Shown in pieces: positions 18,400 through 27,128 of a stretch of DNA of 64,000 nt (its first letter is position 1; every line of letters starts with the position of its first letter). The DNA is taken from positions 806,001-870,000 of the forward strand of contig CP091034.1 in assembly GCA_039725955.1 (NCBI GenBank), written 5' to 3'. The notes beneath the pieces are model-generated. The model worked only from the letters and a program-made list of their open reading frames with translations, searched no databases and was not told the DNA's origin. The translations under genes and the position numbers were made by a program. Origin of the DNA: Sinorhizobium sp. B11 (GTDB taxonomy: Bacteria > Pseudomonadota > Alphaproteobacteria > Rhizobiales > Rhizobiaceae).

Positions 18400-19659
18400 A
18401 TGGCGTCGGCATTCTTATCGATTGTCCAAAAAATTGTCCGCAAGGGTTCTTTGACCCTTACGCTCGCCAATGGCGAGACCCACACGATTGGCGATGGCAC
18501 CGGGGAACCGGTTGCCGCTCGTCTTGCCGATCAGGAGGCCGAGGATGCGATCCGTCGCGATCCGACGCTGAAGCTCGGCGAAATGTATATGGAAGGCCGG
18601 TTCATCCTCGAACAGGGCAACATCTACGACTTCCTCGCCTTGGTGAAGCAGAACACCACCAACGAAATCTTCGATTTCAAGATGGCCGCCCTGCTGATCG
18701 GCCGCATCGCCATGCAGCAGCTCAAGAGCCGCATACCGGTCAACCATAACAAGCGTAATGTCGCCCACCATTACGACCTGTCGGAAAAGCTCTTCGAACT
18801 CTTCCTCGATGAGGACTGGCAATATTCCTGTGCCTATTTCGATCCGCCGGGCATTGGCCTGGAAGAGGCGCAGGTTGCCAAGAAGCGCCACATCGCGGCC
18901 AAGCTCAATCCGCAACCGGGTCAGCGCGTGCTGGAAATCGGCTCCGGCTGGGGCGGCATGGCCATGTATCTCGCGGAATCGACGCCCGGCCTTGATGTTA
19001 CCGGCATCACGCTCAGCGAAGAGCAGCTGAAGATTTCCCGCGAACGGGCTCAGAAACGCGGTCTTACCGATCGCGTCCGCTTCGAGCTGCAGGACTATCG
19101 TTACCTGACGGGCAAGAAGTTCGACCGTATCGTCTCGGTCGGCATGTTCGAACATGTCGGCATCGGCAATTACGGCAACTTCTTCAAGAAGGTGCACGAA
19201 CTGCTGGATGACAACGGCGTCATGCTACTGCATTCGATCGCGCGTCCGAAGCCGAGTTTCGCCACCAATGCATTCATCGAGAAATATATCTTCCCGCAGG
19301 GCTATATTCCCTCGATCGCCGAAACGCTGGTTCCGCTTGAAAAGGCCGGCCTGCTGACCCGCGACGTCGAAGTGCTGCCTCTTCACTATGCCTATACGCT
19401 GCGCCACTGGCGCGAGCGCTTCGTGGCCCGCAGGCAGGAGGCGGTGGCACTTTACGACGAGAAGTTCTTCCGCATGTGGGAATTCTATCTGGCTGGCTCC
19501 GAAATGGGCTTCCGCTGGGATGAACTTTTCATCGAGCAGATCCAGATCACCAAGAACCAGTTTGCGACGCCCGATAACCGGAATTACATTCCGCAAAACG
19601 AGACGAAGCTCCGGGAATTCGAGGCGACGCGCCCACCCCTGGAAAAATTCACCTTCTGA
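18400..19659 (+). CDS. cfa: Cyclopropane-fatty-acyl-phospholipid synthase
   Basis: The enzyme adds a methylene bridge from S-adenosylmethionine to unsaturated acyl chains of membrane phospholipids and acts at the inner membrane surface. The protein has 419 residues: an N-terminal lipid-binding region (about 1-110), then HHYDLSEKLFELFLD, YSCAYF, the SAM site VLEIGSGWGG (from residue 177), VSVGMFEHVG and a C-terminal DNRNY/PQNE segment. The ATG at 18400 follows GAGGCG. Just upstream is the operator-like repeat at 18368. Cyclopropane lipids are typical of stationary-phase and acid-stressed rhizobia. Rhizobia often have more than one cfa gene, so this copy may not be the main one. Confidence 0.94.
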   Translation: MASAFLSIVQKIVRKGSLTLTLANGETHTIGDGTGEPVAARLADQEAEDAIRRDPTLKLGEMYMEGRFILEQGNIYDFLALVKQNTTNEIFDFKMAALLIGRIAMQQLKSRIPVNHNKRNVAHHYDLSEKLFELFLDEDWQYSCAYFDPPGIGLEEAQVAKKRHIAAKLNPQPGQRVLEIGSGWGGMAMYLAESTPGLDVTGITLSEEQLKISRERAQKRGLTDRVRFELQDYRYLTGKKFDRIVSVGMFEHVGIGNYGNFFKKVHELLDDNGVMLLHSIARPKPSFATNAFIEKYIFPQGYIPSIAETLVPLEKAGLLTRDVEVLPLHYAYTLRHWRERFVARRQEAVALYDEKFFRMWEFYLAGSEMGFRWDELFIEQIQITKNQFATPDNRNYIPQNETKLREFEATRPPLEKFTF

Positions 19660-19664
19660 TGTCG

Positions 19665-19695
19665 AAAGCGCGGCTGGGCCGCGCTTTTTCTTTTT
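19665..19695 (+). terminator. Rho-independent terminator after cfa
   Basis: Ten-base perfect arms AAAGCGCGGC (19665-19674) and GCCGCGCTTT (19678-19687) enclose loop TGG and are followed by a T-rich run. Confidence 0.9.
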
Positions 19696-19707
19696 GGAGA
19701 GACGGAT

Positions 19708-20286
19708 ATGAGCGCATTTCCTGAAATCACCATCGTGCGCCATGGCGAGACGGCATGGTCGCTGTCCGGCCAGCATACCGGCCGCAGCGATATCCCGCTG
19801 ACCGAAAATGGCGAGGCGGCGGCACGCGCGCTTGCTCCGCGGCTTTCAGGTCTTTCGGTATCCGCCGTCTGGTCGAGCCCGTCGCAGAGGGCGCGCAATA
19901 CCTGCGCGCTTGCTGGTTTCGGGGAGGGGGCAATCATCAAGGCCGATCTCGCCGAATGGGATTACGGCGCCTATGAAGGCATCACCACCAAGGAAATCCT
20001 CTCCAAGCGTCCCGGCTGGCGGCTCTTTCGCGATGGTTGCCCTGATGGTGAAGCGGCAAGCGATGTCGGTGCCCGTGCGGATCGTATCATTGCCGAACTG
20101 CGCGAGGCCAATGCACCGATCCTGATCTTTTCGAGCTCGCATTTCCTGCGCGTGCTTGGCGCCCGCTGGCTCGGTTTGCCGCCGGAAGACGGCTCCCGCT
20201 TCATTCTGGATACAACGAGCGTCAGTGTCCTCGGCTACGAGCACGATCTGACCGAGCCGGTCATCCGCCGCTGGAACCAGAAGTAA
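19708..20286 (+). CDS. Histidine phosphatase family protein (GpmB-like)
   Basis: This 192-residue cytoplasmic phosphatase has the RHGE motif at residues 11-14 (phospho-accepting His12), a WSSPSQRARNT segment, the acid-containing EWDYGAYEG and the second catalytic His in the SSSH motif near residue 146. These features place it in the phosphoglycerate mutase-like superfamily, where most small members are phosphatases; the substrate is unknown. GGAGAG precedes the ATG. It sits behind the cfa terminator. A second, distinct member is at 59039-59629. Confidence 0.88.
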   Translation: MSAFPEITIVRHGETAWSLSGQHTGRSDIPLTENGEAAARALAPRLSGLSVSAVWSSPSQRARNTCALAGFGEGAIIKADLAEWDYGAYEGITTKEILSKRPGWRLFRDGCPDGEAASDVGARADRIIAELREANAPILIFSSSHFLRVLGARWLGLPPEDGSRFILDTTSVSVLGYEHDLTEPVIRRWNQK

Positions 20287-20404
20287 TTCTGATCCCCTCG
20301 ATCTCGCTCTCTTGGTTAAGAATGACGTAACACCCTCGCTATAAATGTAGCGACCGCCGCCGTCCGCGGCCGTTCTTGTATTGCGTTTTTCTGGAGTGCG
20401 GATT

Positions 20405-21214
20405 GTGTTTAATCGATCAGTCGTATCGATCTCCTTAGCTATTGCCCTTGCTTCATTCAGCACCGCTTCTGCTCAGGAAGGCGGCCATTGGTGGTCGGGT
20501 GACTGGTATCTGAAAGTCGGCGTATCGGGCTTTTCAGCACCGAAATTCGAAGGCGCGTCGACCAACGAATTCAAGTTCAGCCCGCTGATCTCTGCAGGAC
20601 GTCAAGGTCCCGGCCCGCGTTTTTCCTCGCGCAACGACAATCCCTCGTTCGCCCTTGTTGATAACAGCCGCTTCCGCGCCGGTATCGTCGGCCGCTACGT
20701 GCCGCAGCGTGACCAGGATGACGACAGCGATCTGCGCGGGCTGAAGAAGGTCAAATGGGGCGCCGAAATCGGTGGTTTTGCGGAAGTCTATCCGACCGAC
20801 TGGCTGCGCGCTCGCGCCGAAGTGCGCCAAGGCATCCGCTCGCATGACGGGCTTGTGGCCGACGTGGCTCTTGATGCCTTCACCGATATCGCGCCCGATT
20901 TGCAGCTATCGGGAGGCCCGCGTGCCACCTTTGCGACCAGCGGCTATTTCCATTCCTATTATGGCGTCAACGAAGCGCAGTCGGCTGCAAGCGGACTGAA
21001 GCCATATGATCCCTCGGGCGGCATCCAGTCGTACGGTGCCGGCACCGCACTCACCTGGAACGCAACGGAGAACCTGTCGACGAGCGCCTTCGCGGAATAT
21101 AAGCGCCTCGCTGGTCCGGCAGCCGACAGCAGCCTCGTGCGGGAGAAAGGGTCGAAGAACCAGTTCCTGATCGGTGTGTCGGCAAGCTACAAGTTCAATT
21201 TCACGCTGAACTGA
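20405..21214 (+). CDS. MipA/OmpV family outer-membrane protein
   Basis: The start is taken as GTG 20405, 9 bp after GGAG, giving a signal peptide of about 23 residues ending STASA|Q; an upstream TTG at 20381 is less likely. The mature part (about 245 residues) has alternating beta-strand character, with GDWYLKVGVSGFSAPKFEG at its N-terminus, a YGVNEAQSAASGL segment, and a C-terminal strand ending in an aromatic-rich YKFNFTLN typical of outer-membrane barrels. MipA/OmpV proteins are barrels once linked to murein enzyme scaffolding; the role here is unknown. It appears monocistronic. Confidence 0.82.
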   Translation: MFNRSVVSISLAIALASFSTASAQEGGHWWSGDWYLKVGVSGFSAPKFEGASTNEFKFSPLISAGRQGPGPRFSSRNDNPSFALVDNSRFRAGIVGRYVPQRDQDDDSDLRGLKKVKWGAEIGGFAEVYPTDWLRARAEVRQGIRSHDGLVADVALDAFTDIAPDLQLSGGPRATFATSGYFHSYYGVNEAQSAASGLKPYDPSGGIQSYGAGTALTWNATENLSTSAFAEYKRLAGPAADSSLVREKGSKNQFLIGVSASYKFNFTLN

Positions 21215-21381
21215 TCGGCTATTCGAATCGTCTAAACCCAGCCGGCCATCGATGCGATGAACTTCCTTTGTCGCGCAGGGCAGGTCCCTTGTGGGACGAA
21301 GCACCTCCATCGCGCCGCGAAGGGCGACCTCGAAGGCGATGAAGTCTTGACCATCAACGCCGCCCGTCGCTAGATGTCGGC

Positions 21382-22341
21382 ATGCAACAGATTGATGGTC
21401 TCAACGGGCGCGTTGCCGATGCGCCCTCGGATAATTGGGTTTATCGCATCCTGCCGCCCTGGCTATGGCCCTATGCGCAGCTTGCGCGCTGGGACCGGCC
21501 GATCGGATGGCAGCTTCTCATGTGGCCGTGCTTCTGGTCGGCCACGCTTGCCGCCAATGCGGCAATCGAACCGCGTGTGTTTTCCGGCGCCCTGCTTCTC
21601 TACCATCTGTTCTTGTATTTTATAGGCTCTGTCGCCATGCGCGGCGCCGGCTGCACCTATAATGACCTTGTCGACCACGAGATCGACACGCAGGTGGCGC
21701 GCACCCGCTCGCGTCCTCTGCCCTCGGGTCGTGTGACCCGCAGGCAGGCGAAGATTTTCATCGCACTGCAGGCGCTGGTCGGCCTCTTAGTGCTGTTGCA
21801 GTTCAACTGGTTTGCCGTGCTTCTTGGCGTTCTGTCGCTCGGCGTCGTCGCCCTCTATCCCTTCGCCAAGCGCTTTACCGACTGGCCGCAATTCTTCCTC
21901 GGTCTCGCCTTTTCCTGGGGTGCGCTCATGGGCTGGGCAGGCATTTTCGGTAGCCTCTCCTTCTCTGCCGTCCTGCTTTACCTTGCCTCGGTCGTCTGGA
22001 CGATCGGTTACGACACGATCTACGCCCATCAGGACAAGGAGGACGACGAACTGATCGGCGTTCGCTCGACGGCCCGCCTGTTCGGCGAGCGCACACATCT
22101 TGCGCTTATCGGCCTGTACGGGCTGACCCTAGTGCTGATGTTCCTGTCCTTCGCGCTTGCCGGCGTCGGCATTCTGGCCTTCATCGGCCTGCTGATTGCG
22201 GCCGGAATGTTCGCCTGGCAGATCAGAACGCTCGATATCGACGACGGCGCTCAGTGCCTGGCGCTCTTCAAATCGAACACCCGAGTTGGGTGGATCATCT
22301 TCCTCGGCCTGTTCGTCTCGCTGCTTTTCGCCATTCCCTGA
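21382..22341 (+). CDS. ubiA: 4-hydroxybenzoate polyprenyltransferase
   Basis: UbiA attaches the polyprenyl chain to 4-hydroxybenzoate in ubiquinone synthesis, in the inner membrane. The 319-residue protein has about eight hydrophobic segments. The two Mg-diphosphate motifs are present: NDLVDHEID near residue 95 and the second Asp-rich motif YDTIYAHQDKEDD near residue 212. RTRSRPLPSG follows the first motif as in the family. The ATG at 21382 has only a weak ribosome site. dxs, which feeds isoprenoid precursors, is at 44065 but is not linked in an operon. Confidence 0.93.
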   Translation: MQQIDGLNGRVADAPSDNWVYRILPPWLWPYAQLARWDRPIGWQLLMWPCFWSATLAANAAIEPRVFSGALLLYHLFLYFIGSVAMRGAGCTYNDLVDHEIDTQVARTRSRPLPSGRVTRRQAKIFIALQALVGLLVLLQFNWFAVLLGVLSLGVVALYPFAKRFTDWPQFFLGLAFSWGALMGWAGIFGSLSFSAVLLYLASVVWTIGYDTIYAHQDKEDDELIGVRSTARLFGERTHLALIGLYGLTLVLMFLSFALAGVGILAFIGLLIAAGMFAWQIRTLDIDDGAQCLALFKSNTRVGWIIFLGLFVSLLFAIP

Positions 22342-22370
22342 ACTGAAGTGAGGAATGTCCGTTAAATGAA

Positions 22371-22394
22371 AAACCCGGCGCGATGGCCGGGTTT
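22371..22394. terminator. Terminator between ubiA and the converging DUF6101-like gene
   Basis: Nine-base perfect arms AAACCCGGC and GCCGGGTTT enclose a 6-base loop. On the minus strand a T run follows, so it best serves the gene ending at 22418. Confidence 0.75.
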
Positions 22395-22417
22395 GAAAAC
22401 GGGTCGGAACGTATCGC

Positions 22418-22984
22418 TCAGTTGCGAGCGATGATTTCCTTGCCTTCGATCTTCATGAGGACGCCGAGCTTGCCGGTCGTGCGGCGCACGAGGAAGCGCG
22501 GGCGACGGTTTGCGAAATAGGCGTGGCGGCGGCGCGGCTTCATTTCGCTGGTGCGCAGTCCGCCGAGATGTTCTTCGAGGGGGCGGGCGATGCCATCGGC
22601 TTCCACCATCAGCATAGGAATGCCGAAGGCTTCCGACCAGCTGCGCCAGTCGGCGGCGATATCGCCGAGATCGTGGGCGACGAGCAGCGGGATGCAGAGT
22701 TCCGGATCTTCGTGATGCAGCTCGAGCGTCACGGTGACTTCACCATTGCCGTGGTCGATGGCGCGGGCTGCAACGCCCTTGAAGACACGTCGCGGCAGGG
22801 CGATGGAGAGTGGCAGGCCGCTGGAGGGGAGAATCTTGCGCAGGACTGCGCCGCGTTCGTCGATCGTTATGCTGACGTCACCGGTATCGTCGTGGATGGC
22901 ATAGCTTACCTGCTGCGGAAAGCGAGACGGATCAAGACGCAATGTCGTGCCAGCCCAGACGGGCTTCAGAACGGTATCCTTCAT
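22418..22984 (-). CDS. Conserved protein of unknown function (DUF6101-like)
   Basis: The protein has 188 residues, no signal peptide and no membrane segment. Residues 10-60 contain a beta-rich segment ending LPLSIALPRRVFKGVAARA; the C-terminus is basic (KPRRRHAYFANRRPRFLVRR). From memory it matches a rhizobial family catalogued as DUF6101, unverified. The function is unknown. It diverges across 300 bp from the large DUF1217 gene; that gap is AT-rich and shows no further gene, only presumed promoters. Confidence 0.7.
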   Translation of the reverse strand: MKDTVLKPVWAGTTLRLDPSRFPQQVSYAIHDDTGDVSITIDERGAVLRKILPSSGLPLSIALPRRVFKGVAARAIDHGNGEVTVTLELHHEDPELCIPLLVAHDLGDIAADWRSWSEAFGIPMLMVEADGIARPLEEHLGGLRTSEMKPRRRHAYFANRRPRFLVRRTTGKLGVLMKIEGKEIIARN

Positions 22985-23284
22985 TTCATTTCTACCCTTG
23001 TCTTACCTGAGAGCCGGTTTCCGGTCTTCTCCTTGGGACTTTTCGTCCTCTATGGCCCGACAATAGGCGGCCGCCGTTCCGTACAGCTTAAAAATTGCGG
23101 TTAAAAAAATCCTGCCTCCGGGGATGGTTAGCAAAAACGAATATGGCACGGTTTCCGGAATATGAACGCGGCCCCGTGCCAGAGCAGGACAGCTCCAGGT
23201 AAGTCTCGGGTAAGTTTTGCATGGCAAAATGCTCGCACCAATAGTCCGTCATTCTTTAAAGACTTTGCTGAAAAGGGCGCATTC

Positions 23285-26200
23285 ATGATCACGGCATCCC
23301 TGGCATACGTCATTCTGTCTCGTGATATGCCGAAAAGCCTCGACCGCGTCGCCAATCAGACGCAGGTCAAAAAAGATGCTCAGTATTACGCCGACAACAT
23401 CAACAAGGTGAAGGACGTCGACGACTTCCTTGGCGATTACAAGCTCTACAGCTACGCCATGAAAGCTTACGGGCTTGATGACATGATCTATGCCAAGGCC
23501 TTCATGAAGAAGGTTGTGGAAAGCGATCTCACGGACGCGAACAGTTTCGCCAACAAGCTTTCCGACACGCGTTACAAGGAATTTGCCTCCGCCTTCAATT
23601 TCCACGCGCCGCCCAAGGATATTCAGACGGACGCGCAGGAAGACGATCTGATCGGCCTCTACAAGCAATCCTTCGCCGATGCAGCCGATCAGGCCGCCAC
23701 GGAAACGAAATACTACAGCGCGCAGATGGACGACGTGAAGAACGTCCAGGACTTCGTCGGCAATTCCCGCCTGTTGAATTACGCGTTGAAGAGCGTCGGC
23801 ATCGACCCGACCTACATCTCGAAGGACTACATCGCCAGCGTCCTATCCACGGACATCAGCAAGCTTGGCGGCAATGCGCCCGATACGAGCGATCCGGCCT
23901 ACGATCCGACCAAGACCTATGTCGGTGACAAGCTCTATGCGCTCGCCCAGCAGTTCAACTTCAAGCCGGACAATGGCGACACCCAGTATTTTCGCGCCAA
24001 TATCGGTTCGGTGCAGTCGGTCGACGACTTGCTCGCCGATCCGCGCCTGCGCACGGTGGCGCTCCAGTCCGTCGGCATCGATCCGGCAACGGCCGACGAC
24101 GCTTTCATCAAGATGGTGCTGACAAGCGATCCGGCCACACTTGGCGGCGACGCGCCGCTCAACAACCCTAATCCGTCGCTCAACTATGTCGGCGACAAAT
24201 ACAAGGAACTTCGTTCTTACTTCAATTTCAAAGCCGATGGTTCGGTCGATGGTTCGGCCCAGAATTCCGGCCAGACCGATGAGGTCGCAGAACTATACGC
24301 GTTCCGCGCGCCTGCAGTTGGCGGCGTGGCCCAGACTGCGACACAGAAGAACAACGTCATCGAACAGTATAACATCAAGACTGCACCGCAGATCGTCGAC
24401 CGCGACGGCACAGCCAGCGATGTGTACTATACCAGCCCGGCAATGTCGGATCTCAACAAGAGCTACTATCAGTCCAAGATCGGCACGATCACCAATGTCG
24501 ATCAATTGGTCAACGACAAGCGGCTTGCAGACTACGTTCGCGCCGCATTCGGCATGGATCCGGGCTTTACGCAGCTGAAGAGCGTCCTGACAGATCCGAC
24601 CTATGCCCGTTCGGTCGATATGGGAGAGGCTTACAAGGCCTTCAACTTCAAGTCCGACGGTACGGTCTCCCCGACGAAGCGCGCGCAATCCTATGATCAG
24701 TTGACGGGCATGGTGAATGCAGCGTCGAACGTTACCGGCTACTTCTCGAACAAGATGATACCCGCGAGCGGTCCGAGCACGATCACCAACGTCGACGAAC
24801 TGCTTTCCGACAAGACTCTGACCTCTTACATCAAGGATGCCTACGGCCTTGGCCAGGATTTCAGCAATGCCGAGCTGAAGAACATCCTCACGGATTCCGC
24901 CTACGCCACGACGGCGGGCCATCAGGACATCCATGACGCCTTCAATTTCAACGCGGATGGTTCGATCAACGGCACGATCCAGAGCGACGCGCAGCTCAAG
25001 AGCATCAACCAGCTCGCTGCAGCCAATGCGTCCTACTATCAGGCCAAGCTCCCGGATCTCTCGAACAACGGCTCGACCGCGGCCGTTGACGTTTTCCTCG
25101 CCGACGACAAATTGGTCAGCTTCCTGCGCACCAACCTGCAGATCGGCGACGACGTCAGCGACACTACGCTTCGCGGCATTCTGACCGATCCGACGGTCGC
25201 GGCGGCCCAGGGCTATAGCGACGTCTACCAGCTCTTCAACTTCCGTCAGGACGGGACGGTCGCTCAAAACACGTTCTCGCAGAGCGCCGACCAGGTTGCA
25301 GCAATGAACACAAAGGCGGACGACGCCGCCTCCTATTACGGCAGGACGATGCCTTCGATCGCCAGCGTCGATCAGTTGCTGGCCGATCAGAAGCTCAACA
25401 ATTACATCCGTTATGCCTTCAGTATCCCGGCGAGCGTTTCGGACACTGATCTGCGCAACATCCTCACCGATCAAAGCGGTACCGGTCCCTATGCCAATGT
25501 GAAGGCTGCGTTCAATTTCCAGGCGGACGGCACCGTTGCCCCCGGTCTTCCGGCGCAGACCACCACGCAGATGGCCTCCTTGAACTCGGCTGCCAGCATA
25601 CGGGAGCAAAGCACCCTTGACCGGATGGGCGACGTCAATGATGTCGACCAGCTGCTCGCCGATTCATCCCTGACTGACTATCTCAAAATGGCGTATGGCC
25701 TGGCCTACGACACCAGCAACGCCGAGCTGAAGAGCATTCTCACCGACCCGGCCCATGCAGCATCCGTCGGCCAGGCTGATCTGAACGCCGCTTTCAATTT
25801 CGCTGCGGACGGGTCGCTGCCAACCTCGACCTCGCCCCAGACCGGTGAGCAGACGACGAACACGTCAGACAATTACGGCGCTCGCGCCAACAATCAGGGC
25901 AACGATCTCATCGACCGCATCATCGCGAACTACAAGTCGCGAATGGATGACGCCAATGGCGTGAAGAATGTCAATGATTTCATGAAGACCAACAAGACCG
26001 CCGATACGCTCCTCGGTAACGACTCCTATCCGGACCTTTATCAGATAGCGCTGCAGGCCTATGGTCTGACGACGAACGACGTCTCGCGCTCCACCATGCG
26101 CAAGCTGCTCGTCAGCGACCCCTACGATCCGAAGGGATATGTCGCGTCATTCAAGGATGAGCGCATCACCAATATGGTCCGTGCCTTCAATTTCGGCGCC

Positions 26201-27007
26201 GATGGCAAAGCTGCCGAGCCCATGTCGGCGCTCTCTGCTGCCACCATGGCGAAATATGCGACCGATTATAAGTCGCACGTGACCATGCTCATGAAGGACG
26301 GTCCTGCAAAGGACCGCGCTTCAAAGGATGCGACCAAGGAAGTGGATTATTTCGGCAAGACCATTCCAACCATAACGTCGCTCGATGATTTCCTGGCCGA
26401 CAAGCGCCTGACGGATCTTGTGCTGAAAGCAAATGGCCTCGATCCGAAGAATTACGACAAGGATACGCTGAAGAAGATCTTCACCTCCGATCCTGACGAC
26501 AAGAAGAGCTATCTCAACACCACGGCTGACGCGCGCTTCAAGGAAATCGTCGCCTCCTTCAATTTCGACAAGGACGGCAACCTGACCCGCGCCAAGATGG
26601 GCACCATCCAGGACAAGCAGGCCGAAGCAAGCACGCAGCAGCAATATGTGCAGATGACCCTGGAAGCCCAAGAGGGCGAAAAGAACGATGGCGTTCGCCT
26701 GGCGCTCTATTTCAAGCGCAAGGCCGGTGACGTCACGTCGCTCTACAACATTCTCGGTGACAAGGCACTCTATCAGGTCATCCAGACCGCCTATAGCCTG
26801 CCCCAGCAGATTTCGGCAATGGACGTGACCAAGCAGGTCGATCTTCTCGGTCGCTTCGTGAAGCTCGAAGACCTTCAGGATCCGAAGAAGGTCGACAAGC
26901 TCATCAAGCGTTTCACGGCCATGTACGATATCAAGAACAACACGCAGCAGTCGCCGGCGCTCCAGCTCCTGACCGGCGGTACCGGCCAGGCGTCATCGCT
27001 GCTCTGA
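23285..27007 (+). CDS. Large DUF1217 repeat protein
   Basis: The ATG at 23285 is chosen because protein-like sequence (MITASLAYVILSRDMPKSLD) begins there; an earlier in-frame ATG at 23162 would add low-quality sequence. The 1,240-residue protein has no signal peptide or membrane helix. It is built of ten repeats, each ending in the landmark FNF at about residues 104, 224, 313, 453, 553, 651, 743, 837, 968 and 1092. Each repeat carries a YY...I-x-s/t-V-D-x-L/F-L-x-D segment, an A-[FY]-G/S-[LI] segment, and a [SL]-L-T-D/S-D-P segment; from repeat 3 on FNF is usually followed by x-x-DG. A distinct 120-residue C-terminal domain follows. DUF1217 proteins often sit in rhizobial flagellar clusters, but no flagellar gene is here. 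Function unknown. Confidence 0.85.
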   Translation: MITASLAYVILSRDMPKSLDRVANQTQVKKDAQYYADNINKVKDVDDFLGDYKLYSYAMKAYGLDDMIYAKAFMKKVVESDLTDANSFANKLSDTRYKEFASAFNFHAPPKDIQTDAQEDDLIGLYKQSFADAADQAATETKYYSAQMDDVKNVQDFVGNSRLLNYALKSVGIDPTYISKDYIASVLSTDISKLGGNAPDTSDPAYDPTKTYVGDKLYALAQQFNFKPDNGDTQYFRANIGSVQSVDDLLADPRLRTVALQSVGIDPATADDAFIKMVLTSDPATLGGDAPLNNPNPSLNYVGDKYKELRSYFNFKADGSVDGSAQNSGQTDEVAELYAFRAPAVGGVAQTATQKNNVIEQYNIKTAPQIVDRDGTASDVYYTSPAMSDLNKSYYQSKIGTITNVDQLVNDKRLADYVRAAFGMDPGFTQLKSVLTDPTYARSVDMGEAYKAFNFKSDGTVSPTKRAQSYDQLTGMVNAASNVTGYFSNKMIPASGPSTITNVDELLSDKTLTSYIKDAYGLGQDFSNAELKNILTDSAYATTAGHQDIHDAFNFNADGSINGTIQSDAQLKSINQLAAANASYYQAKLPDLSNNGSTAAVDVFLADDKLVSFLRTNLQIGDDVSDTTLRGILTDPTVAAAQGYSDVYQLFNFRQDGTVAQNTFSQSADQVAAMNTKADDAASYYGRTMPSIASVDQLLADQKLNNYIRYAFSIPASVSDTDLRNILTDQSGTGPYANVKAAFNFQADGTVAPGLPAQTTTQMASLNSAASIREQSTLDRMGDVNDVDQLLADSSLTDYLKMAYGLAYDTSNAELKSILTDPAHAASVGQADLNAAFNFAADGSLPTSTSPQTGEQTTNTSDNYGARANNQGNDLIDRIIANYKSRMDDANGVKNVNDFMKTNKTADTLLGNDSYPDLYQIALQAYGLTTNDVSRSTMRKLLVSDPYDPKGYVASFKDERITNMVRAFNFGADGKAAEPMSALSAATMAKYATDYKSHVTMLMKDGPAKDRASKDATKEVDYFGKTIPTITSLDDFLADKRLTDLVLKANGLDPKNYDKDTLKKIFTSDPDDKKSYLNTTADARFKEIVASFNFDKDGNLTRAKMGTIQDKQAEASTQQQYVQMTLEAQEGEKNDGVRLALYFKRKAGDVTSLYNILGDKALYQVIQTAYSLPQQISAMDVTKQVDLLGRFVKLEDLQDPKKVDKLIKRFTAMYDIKNNTQQSPALQLLTGGTGQASSLL

Positions 27008-27040
27008 TAATGGTGTAGCCTGCCGGAGCCCACGAAGGTT

Positions 27041-27090
27041 CTAAAGCATGTCGCGCAAAACCGTGCAGCGGTTTTGCGCCAACGACGTGC
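27041..27090. repeat. RIME-like palindromic intergenic repeat, copy A
   Basis: The core is a perfect hairpin with 11-base arms (27053-27063 and 27069-27079) and loop TGCAG; flanking GCATGTCG and CGACGTGC extend the pairing. The half CAGCGGTTTTGC recurs at 33601-33650 and, inverted, at 41876-41926. This matches the common rhizobial intergenic mosaic element. Confidence 0.8.
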
Positions 27091-27102
27091 AGAAGCAAGG
27101 AC

Positions 27103-27128
27103 CTAAAGCGTGGCAAGGCACGCTTTAG
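27103..27128. terminator. Hairpin at the 3' end of the FAD-linked oxidase gene
   Basis: Ten-base perfect arms CTAAAGCGTG (27103-27112) and CACGCTTTAG (27119-27128) enclose a 6-base loop. It overlaps the oxidase stop codon (27125-27127). It may terminate that gene or belong to the adjacent RIME-like element; there is no clear T tract. Confidence 0.45.
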
